Assembly (NCBI GenBank): GCA_944321685.1
Contig: CALUMH010000021.1
Location: 1-49,785, forward strand
From: an uncultured Muribaculaceae bacterium
Lineage (GTDB): Bacteria; Bacteroidota; Bacteroidia; Bacteroidales; Muribaculaceae
Length of the DNA stretch: 49,785 nt
Direction: 5' to 3'
The notes below the pieces were generated by a model. It was given only the letters and a program-made list of their open reading frames with translations, did no database searches and was not told the origin of the DNA. This document shows, piece after piece, positions 43,916 through 49,785 of the stretch (its first letter is position 1; every line of letters starts with the position of its first letter). The position numbers were made by a program, and so were the translations under genes.

Positions 43916-44410
43916 TTACAGGAGGTGGAGGGCGATGTGGGCGCAGGCTTCGGCGTCGGCCAGGGCGTTGTGGTGCAGATTGAGGTCGAAGCCGCAGTAG
44001 GCTGCGACGGTGGGCAGCCGGTGGTTGGGGAGCAGGCCGCGCAGTTTGCGTTGCGAGGCTCGCATGGTGCAGTAGAACGGGTAGTCGGGGTAATACAGGT
44101 CGTAGGCCCGGTGGGCGGCGATGAGGCAGCTGCGATCGAAGGCGGCGTTGTGTGCCACGAATGGCAGGTCGCGCACCAGTGGCTCGAATTGCTCCCAAAC
44201 TTCGTCGAAAGTGGGAGCGTCACGGGTGTCGTCGGGGGTGATGTGGTGTATTGCAATGTTGTCGTCGAGGTAGTAGTTGGGGTAGGGCTTTATGAGGCTG
44301 TACCGTTCATCCACTATCTGCCCGTTCCTGACGAATACCAGCCCCACGCTGCACACGCTTGACCGCAGCCGGTTGGCCGTTTCAAAGTCTATTGCTACAA
44401 AATCGTCCAT
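43916..44410 (-). CDS. DEDDh 3'-5' exonuclease (DnaQ/PolC-epsilon-like)
   Basis: 164 residues. The DEDDh residues are all present: D8 and E10 in AIDFE, D92 in HNAAFD, and H147 and D152 in HHNALADAEA. It is about the size of a stand-alone proofreading-type exonuclease domain. Its start codon overlaps the mfd stop (TAATG), so the two are translationally coupled, which suggests a link to transcription-coupled repair. It could equally be an oligoribonuclease-like nuclease. Confidence 0.88.
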   Translation of the reverse strand: MDDFVAIDFETANRLRSSVCSVGLVFVRNGQIVDERYSLIKPYPNYYLDDNIAIHHITPDDTRDAPTFDEVWEQFEPLVRDLPFVAHNAAFDRSCLIAAHRAYDLYYPDYPFYCTMRASQRKLRGLLPNHRLPTVAAYCGFDLNLHHNALADAEACAHIALHLL

Positions 44411-47400
44411 TATGAAACTTGCAGTGATGTAATTGTGGTTAAAATCGAAATTGCCTCTTCCACGCTGTCAACATCGTCGATGAGCAACGACCGCTTGCCC
44501 TTGATGTCGCGGATGTGGCACCGGCGGGGATTTTCTTGCAGGTAGGTGAGAATGCGGCCGAAAGCAGGCGACTGGTAATACGCCTTGTTTTCGTCGCCGA
44601 CGAAATAAATATACATTTTACCCACTTTGAGCGCTATTTTTTCTATGCCGAGTGTGCGGGCTATGCGCCGCAGGGTGACTATGCGTATCAGCTCGGCTGC
44701 CTGCCGCGGAATTTTGCCGAAACGGTCTTCAAGGCGGCGGCGGAACTCCATCACGTCGCTTTCTCGTTCCATATTGTCGAGTTCCCGGTACAGGTTCACA
44801 CGTTCGCTTTCCTGAGGCACATAGGTGGCAGGGAACAGCAGTTCCATGTCGGACTCGATGGTACAGTCGGTCACGTAGGCGGTTTCCTCTTCACGATTGC
44901 GGTCTTCATCGTTGAATGTGTCGGAAAATTCCTCGGTGCGCAGTTCCATCACGGCCTCTTGTAGGATTTTTTGGTAAGTCTCATATCCCAGGTCGGCAAT
45001 GAAACCGCTCTGCTCGGCACCGAGCAGGTTGCCTGCGCCGCGAATGTCGAGGTCTTGCATGGCGATGTGTATGCCGCTACCCAGGTCGGAAAAGCTCTCG
45101 ATGGCTTGCAAGCGGCGGCGGGCTACCGGGGTGAGCGGCTTACGCGGCGGCACCAGCAGGTAGCAGAATGCCTTGCGAGAACTGCGTCCCACGCGGCCCC
45201 GCAGCTGGTGCAGCTCGCTCAGGCCGAAGTCTTGGGCGTTGTTGATTATGATGGTGTTGACATTGGGCATATCTATTCCGCTCTCGATGATTGTTGTGGC
45301 CAACAGCACGTCGTAGTCATGGTTGGCAAAGTCGATGATAGTCTGTTCCAGCTTCTCGGGGGGCATTTGCCCGTGGCCCACCACCACGCGGGCATCGGGC
45401 ACCAGGCGGTTGACCATTTCTTTCAATGTTACAAGGTTTTCGATGCGGTTGCTCACAAAAAACACTTGCCCGTTGCGCGACAGCTCGAAGTTGATGGCTT
45501 CTTGCACAATGTCGTCGTTCAGCACGTTGACCGAAGTCATGATGGGGTAGCGGTTGGCCGGCGGGGTGGTGATGGCACTCAGGTCACGTGCACCCATGAG
45601 CGAGAATTGCAGTGTGCGCGGAATGGGAGTGGCCGACATGGTGAGCGTATCGACGTTCACTTTCAGCTGTTTCAGCCGCTCCTTCACCGCAACGCCGAAT
45701 TTCTGTTCCTCGTCGATGACCAGCAGCCCCAGGTCGTGGAACTTCACGCTTTTGCCTATCAGCTTGTGGGTACCTATTATGATGTCGATTTTGCCGGCTG
45801 CGAGGTCGCCGAGTATCTGCTTTATCTCTTTGGGCTTTCGTGCGCGGCTTAGGTAATCGACTTTCACGGGGAAATCCTTCAGCCGCTCGCTGAATGTGGT
45901 GTAGTGCTGGAATGCGAGCACCGTGGTCGGCACCAGCACGGCTGTCTGCTTGCCGTCGGTGGCGGCTTTGAACGCGGCACGTATCGCCACTTCGGTTTTG
46001 CCGAAGCCCACATCGCCGCATATCAGGCGGTCCATCGGTTTGGGCTTTTCCATGTCGGCTTTCACCTCATTTGTGGCTTTCAACTGGTCGGGGGTATCTT
46101 CATATATGAACGATGCCTCAAGTTCCTGTTGCAGGTATCCGTCGGGCGAGAAGGCAAATCCTTTTTCCTCCTTTCGTGCGGCATACAGCTTGATGAGGTC
46201 GCGAGCAATGTCTTTCAGCTTGGTCTTGGTGCGCTCTTTCATGCGCTCCCATGCGCCGCTGCCCAGTTTGCTGATGCGGGGTTCCACACCTTCCTTGCCG
46301 CGGTATTTGGCCAACTTGTGCAGTGCGTGTATCGATACGAACACGGTATCATTGTTCAGGTAAATGAGTTTTATCATTTCCCGCGTCTTGCCGTTTTCGG
46401 TGGTGCGTACCAGCCCGCCGAATTTCCCTACGCCGTGGTCCACGTGCACAATGTAGTCGCCCACCTCTATTTGGTTCAGTTCCTTGAGCGACAGTGCAAG
46501 TTTGCCCGATCGGGCACGGTCGCTTTTCAGGTTGTACTTGTGGAAGCGGTCGAAAATCTGGTGGTCGGTGAATACGCACATCTTCAGTTCCTTATCGACA
46601 AATCCCTCATGGATGGTCTTCAGCACCGGCGTGAAACGAATGTCGTCGGCACGATCCTCGAAGATGGCTTTCAACCGCTCGATTTGTTTTCCGCTGTCCG
46701 AGAGGATGTATATCGTGTAACCTTGTTGCAGGAAATCGTGGAACGACTCGCTGATTATGTCGAAATTCTTGTGGTATATGGCCTGCGGTGAAAAGTCGAG
46801 CGACAACCGTGCGTCACATTCGCGGCTTGTGGAGCCTGCGCCATAATTGAAGTCGATGCGGCGCATGGCCGAGAAGCGTGTGGTGAAATCGATGAAATCT
46901 ACCACCTTCTTCATTGCATCGCGGTCGCCTTCGTCGGCAATTACGGCACTCTCCGACATGGTTTCCTCGGATATGGCCTTGATGCGCCCCAGCAGCCAAT
47001 CCTTGTCGCGGCACACGAGTGTCGCCTCTGAGCCGATATATTCGAGCAGTGATACGCCGCCGGCACTTTCGGTGGCCGTGCCGTTGATGATTGAAACCGA
47101 GTCAACCGGCACCTCGGATAATTGTGTCTCGATATTGAATGTGCGTATGCTCTCGATTTCGTCGCCGAAGAAGTCGATGCGGTAAGGCAGTTCGTTGGAA
47201 TAGGAATATACATCAAGAATGGAGCCGCGCACGGCAAATTGTCCCGGTTCATACACATAATCCTGTTCACTGAAGCCGAATGTGCGCAATTGTTTCTCTA
47301 TTTCCACAAGGTCGGCAGTGCCGCCGCGTGCAAGCGTTATGGTCGAGCCTTCCACCTTTTGCCGTTCCGACACACGTTCGGCCAGGGCTTCGGGATAAGT

Positions 47401-47766
47401 GACCACCCATTGCACGGCATTGTCGGTGTGCCACTTGTTAAGCACCTCGGTGCGCAGTATCTCCGACGGCGCGTCAATCTGCCCGTATTTTATGTCGCGC
47501 TTGTAGCCCGACGGGAATATGAGTGTGTGCGTCTCGCCTGTGATTTGGCACAGGTCGAAGTACAAGTATCCCGCCTCGTCGAGGTCGTTGGCTATGATGA
47601 GGTATGGCATCTCCTTTTTGGGCAAAGCCGAAAACAGCATAGCTGCCGCCGAACCGGCAAGCCCGTCGATGCTGATGATGCGGTTGCGCTTTGTTGCCAA
47701 CAGTTTCTTCAAAGCCTGGCATCGGGCTTGTGAGGCAACAAGGCGGCATAGTTCGCTCAGTTCCAT
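44410..47766 (-). CDS. mfd: Transcription-repair coupling factor Mfd
   Basis: 1118 residues. In order: a UvrB-homology region (about 1-340), the RNA-polymerase-interacting CarD-like domain (VGDYIVHVDHGVGKFGGL, about 440-457), the RecG-like translocase with Walker A GDVGFGKTEVA (about 595-605) and DEEQ box VIDEEQKFG, motif VI (HQLRGRVGRSSRKA), and the TRCF C-terminal domain. It removes stalled RNA polymerase and recruits UvrA. It starts directly after the ctpA stop. Confidence 0.96.
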   Translation of the reverse strand: MELSELCRLVASQARCQALKKLLATKRNRIISIDGLAGSAAAMLFSALPKKEMPYLIIANDLDEAGYLYFDLCQITGETHTLIFPSGYKRDIKYGQIDAPSEILRTEVLNKWHTDNAVQWVVTYPEALAERVSERQKVEGSTITLARGGTADLVEIEKQLRTFGFSEQDYVYEPGQFAVRGSILDVYSYSNELPYRIDFFGDEIESIRTFNIETQLSEVPVDSVSIINGTATESAGGVSLLEYIGSEATLVCRDKDWLLGRIKAISEETMSESAVIADEGDRDAMKKVVDFIDFTTRFSAMRRIDFNYGAGSTSRECDARLSLDFSPQAIYHKNFDIISESFHDFLQQGYTIYILSDSGKQIERLKAIFEDRADDIRFTPVLKTIHEGFVDKELKMCVFTDHQIFDRFHKYNLKSDRARSGKLALSLKELNQIEVGDYIVHVDHGVGKFGGLVRTTENGKTREMIKLIYLNNDTVFVSIHALHKLAKYRGKEGVEPRISKLGSGAWERMKERTKTKLKDIARDLIKLYAARKEEKGFAFSPDGYLQQELEASFIYEDTPDQLKATNEVKADMEKPKPMDRLICGDVGFGKTEVAIRAAFKAATDGKQTAVLVPTTVLAFQHYTTFSERLKDFPVKVDYLSRARKPKEIKQILGDLAAGKIDIIIGTHKLIGKSVKFHDLGLLVIDEEQKFGVAVKERLKQLKVNVDTLTMSATPIPRTLQFSLMGARDLSAITTPPANRYPIMTSVNVLNDDIVQEAINFELSRNGQVFFVSNRIENLVTLKEMVNRLVPDARVVVGHGQMPPEKLEQTIIDFANHDYDVLLATTIIESGIDMPNVNTIIINNAQDFGLSELHQLRGRVGRSSRKAFCYLLVPPRKPLTPVARRRLQAIESFSDLGSGIHIAMQDLDIRGAGNLLGAEQSGFIADLGYETYQKILQEAVMELRTEEFSDTFNDEDRNREEETAYVTDCTIESDMELLFPATYVPQESERVNLYRELDNMERESDVMEFRRRLEDRFGKIPRQAAELIRIVTLRRIARTLGIEKIALKVGKMYIYFVGDENKAYYQSPAFGRILTYLQENPRRCHIRDIKGKRSLLIDDVDSVEEAISILTTITSLQVS

Positions 47767-49425
47767 TTATCGCTTTATGTTCAATATCTTGTAATATTCT
47801 TCGGGCGTGGCCACAAGTTGCATGGCCTTGTCGATGCACTCGTCGGTCTTCAGCGAGTGTATGATGGGGCCGCGCTGGTAGTAGCGACGTTTAAGGATTT
47901 CCATGGCCAACACTTGCGCAATATCGTCGCGGTGCGTGTCGAGGTCCTTGTAAAGGTCATGTTTCAGCAGCCCTGCCATCACCTTGAATTGTGCGCGGGT
48001 GCTGTCGTTCATGTAACCTTCTATCTCGGCAAGTTTTTCGAGGTCGGCAAGGCGGTCTTCACACACTTTGTCATATTTGAACCGTGCCGGGTCGATGAAC
48101 CGTTTGAACTCGGCATATATGCTGTCGGTGATTTCAAATTGTTCGGGTACGGCGATTTTGTTGCCCGTGTTGACATATTTGGTGGCGAAATTGAAAGCCC
48201 AGTTGTCGCGTACTATGTTGTAATATAGGCGTGTCATCTCGGGATAGGTGACGGTGATGTCGGGAGTGATGCCGCCGCCGTCGCGCACTTCCCGGCCATG
48301 GGCGGTGCGGAACACGGTGGTAAGGCTGTCGGGGATGCGGTTGACCGATCCGTCGGTGTTGCGGTGCGAATAGTCGATGGCCTGTATCAGGCGTCCGCTC
48401 GGGATATAATATTTGCCGGTGGTGACTTTGAGCAGACCGTTGTAGGGCATTTGCCGCGTGGACTGTACAAGCCCCTTCCCGAATGAGCGCGTACCTATGA
48501 TCACGGCGCGGTCAAGGTCTTGCAGCGACCCGGCGGTGATTTCCGAAGCCGAAGCCGAGGCTCCGTCGATGAATACAAACAGCGGCATCTTTTCGGCTAT
48601 GGGTTCCTGGGTGGTCTTGTAGGTCTTTTCGTCTTGTTTCTCCTTGCCGCGCTGTTGCAGCACCATTGTGCCTTTAGGCACGAAGTTACCCACTATCTGC
48701 ACCGCGCTTTCAAGGAAGCCGCCGCCGTTGCCGCGCAGGTCGAGCGCGATGGCTTTTACCCGCGGGTCATTTGTGAGGTCGAGCAGAGCGTTGCGCACCT
48801 GTTCGGCCGATATTTCCGAGAAAGCCGTCACGGCTATGTAGCCTATGCTGTCGCGCACCACTCCATAGTATGGCACTGCTGTTTCCTGTATTTTTTCGCG
48901 GGTTATGTCAAAACGGCGCAAGCCCACATAAGGGCGGTCAACGGTTACGCTCAACCGTGTGTTGGCCTGCCCCCTCAGGTTTTGGCTTACTTTCTCGCTG
49001 TTCCAGCCGGCGGTGGTGTCGCCGTTGATTTTCACTATTATGTCGCCGGGCATAAGTCCGGCGCGTGCCGAGGGAGTACCCTCGTAAGGTTCGTTTATCA
49101 TCACCGAATCGCCCACTTGCATTATGAGCGAGCCTATCCCGCCATACCCCGTGGTAAGGCGCAATATATAGTCTTGGTCGGAGGCAGGCATATATTCGGT
49201 GTAGGGGTCAAGGTCGCTAAGCATGGCGTCGATGGCGACTTTTATCGACTTTTCGGCATCGATGCTGTCAACATAATATGTAACAAGGTCCTTGAACAGG
49301 GAATTAAAAGTGTCGAGGTTCCTGGCAATGGCGGCTTCGTTGTTGCTGTCGGCAGCCATGCCGGTTGCCGGAACCGACAGCAATGCAGCCACGGCAATAC
49401 CGGCAAGGGTGGATTTTATGCTCAT
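47767..49425 (-). CDS. ctpA: S41 C-terminal processing peptidase
   Basis: About 552 residues from the ATG at 49425. An in-frame TTG at 49443 is less likely, because the ATG gives the cleaner signal peptide (MSIKSTLAGIAVAALLSVPATGMAA). Domains: an N-terminal helical cap, a PDZ domain (about 85-165, YGGIGSLIMQVGDSVMINEP) and the S41 protease core with the nucleophile in GASASASEITAGSL and lysine in SFGKGLVQ. It trims or degrades periplasmic proteins. It shares a strand with mfd and abuts it. Confidence 0.93.
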   Translation of the reverse strand: MSIKSTLAGIAVAALLSVPATGMAADSNNEAAIARNLDTFNSLFKDLVTYYVDSIDAEKSIKVAIDAMLSDLDPYTEYMPASDQDYILRLTTGYGGIGSLIMQVGDSVMINEPYEGTPSARAGLMPGDIIVKINGDTTAGWNSEKVSQNLRGQANTRLSVTVDRPYVGLRRFDITREKIQETAVPYYGVVRDSIGYIAVTAFSEISAEQVRNALLDLTNDPRVKAIALDLRGNGGGFLESAVQIVGNFVPKGTMVLQQRGKEKQDEKTYKTTQEPIAEKMPLFVFIDGASASASEITAGSLQDLDRAVIIGTRSFGKGLVQSTRQMPYNGLLKVTTGKYYIPSGRLIQAIDYSHRNTDGSVNRIPDSLTTVFRTAHGREVRDGGGITPDITVTYPEMTRLYYNIVRDNWAFNFATKYVNTGNKIAVPEQFEITDSIYAEFKRFIDPARFKYDKVCEDRLADLEKLAEIEGYMNDSTRAQFKVMAGLLKHDLYKDLDTHRDDIAQVLAMEILKRRYYQRGPIIHSLKTDECIDKAMQLVATPEEYYKILNIKR

Positions 49426-49544
49426 AATTTTTTGCAATTTCAAATTTAACCGCTAAAATACTACTTACTATTGAATTATTAGGCCACAGCAAGCCTAAAT
49501 TTGTACCGCCGACGCATTTTTTTGGAAATTTTCAGCAAAGACTA

Positions 49545-49575
49545 TTGCAAATGTCAAAATTAGGCAGTACCTTTG
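49545..49575 (+). promoter_or_regulatory. Promoter of the tRNA-Asn pair
   Basis: TTG (49545-49547), 20 bp, TACCTTTG (49568-49575): a full consensus match. Transcription would start about 30 bp before the first tRNA. On the minus strand, TAAATTTG at 49448-49441 may be a weak box for ctpA. Confidence 0.6.
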
Positions 49576-49612
49576 CAACGCAATTCAGGAAAGCACCTGT
49601 GGTTGCAAACTT

Positions 49613-49686
49613 GCTTCAATAGCTCAGTCGGTTAGAGCACCTGACTGTTAATCAGGGGGTCGTTGGTTCAAGTCCATCTTGAAGCG
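49613..49686 (+). tRNA. tRNA-Asn (anticodon GTT), copy 1
   Basis: A 74-nt cloverleaf: acceptor GCTTCAA/TTGAAGC, D arm GCTC/GAGC, anticodon arm CCTGA-CTGTTAA-TCAGG with GTT at 49647-49649, T arm GTTGG/CCATC with loop TTCAAGT. Position 50-64 is a U-U mismatch in the T stem. CCA is not encoded. Confidence 0.93.
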
Positions 49687-49709
49687 CAAGTTAAATTTAT
49701 GGTAATAAT

Positions 49710-49783
49710 GCTTCAATAGCTCAGTCGGTTAGAGCACCTGACTGTTAATCAGGGGGTCGTTGGTTCAAGTCCATCTTGAAGCG
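49710..49783 (+). tRNA. tRNA-Asn (anticodon GTT), copy 2
   Basis: A 74-nt sequence identical to copy 1, including the T-stem U-U mismatch, 23 bp downstream of it and in the same transcript. The window ends 2 bp after it. Confidence 0.93.
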
Positions 49784-49785
49784 CA

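Noticed and set aside
1..49785. CRISPR arrays, complete insertion sequences, prophage or integrase genes
   Set aside because: No regularly spaced direct repeats and no intact transposase, integrase or phage structural genes are visible; only the remnant near 6.2 kb remains.

Overview
The window looks like a chromosomal segment of a Bacteroidales bacterium. The evidence is the repeated Bacteroidetes-type promoter (TTG or TTTG near -33, about 20 bp, then TAnnTTTG near -7) and several families typical of that order: DUF4831, DUF4292, DUF4250, DUF5683, a three-gene succinate dehydrogenase/fumarate reductase with a single cytochrome b subunit, and an OmpA porin of the Bacteroidales type. The moderate GC content would fit Muribaculaceae, but that is inference. 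No 16S rRNA lies in the window.

Layout. 1-6.6 kb: a POT-type transporter, a phosphodiesterase with riboflavin synthase, a DUF4831 protein, an AT-rich acyltransferase, a membrane-anchored endonuclease, a decayed transposase end and a small DUF4250 gene. 6.6-13.4 kb: a minus-strand envelope cluster (dut, FemAB-like acetyltransferase, TPR protein, DUF4292 lipoprotein, EnvC-like amidase activator, polysaccharide flippase). 13.6-17.1 kb: a flippase-like membrane protein, a palindromic interspersed element, superoxide dismutase and an efflux pump. 17.3-21.8 kb: pstSCAB-phoU behind an 11-bp repeat array that resembles a Pho box. 22-25.6 kb: the sdh/frd operon. 25.7-28.1 kb: RNase R. 28.3-33.4 kb: parA, parB, DUF5683, a LysM lytic transglycosylase and surE, with DnaA-box-like 9-mers in the rnr-parA gap. 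33.5-38 kb: an OmpA porin, priA and a small TonB-C protein. 38.0-43.9 kb: a second copy of the palindromic element followed by a WYL regulator and two DUF262 proteins. 43.9-49.4 kb: a minus-strand unit of ctpA, mfd and a DEDDh exonuclease. 49.6 kb to the end: two identical tandem tRNA-Asn genes.

Most of the window is housekeeping. The best candidate for an undescribed system is the WYL-DUF262-DUF262 cassette (38.6-43.9 kb). A predicted transcription factor sits behind its own promoter, which carries a 9-9-9 inverted repeat. It is followed by a complete GmrSD-like protein (DUF262 NTPase plus DUF1524/HNH nuclease) whose gene overlaps by ATGA with a larger second protein. That protein keeps the DUF262 motifs but replaces the nuclease by a C-terminal region of about 600 residues that I do not recognise. 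This is the layout of a regulated type IV restriction or anti-phage system. The second notable signal is the palindromic element, present twice (14.7 and 38.2 kb). Its nested stems can also refold into short triloop hairpins, and one copy lies directly upstream of the defence-like cassette.
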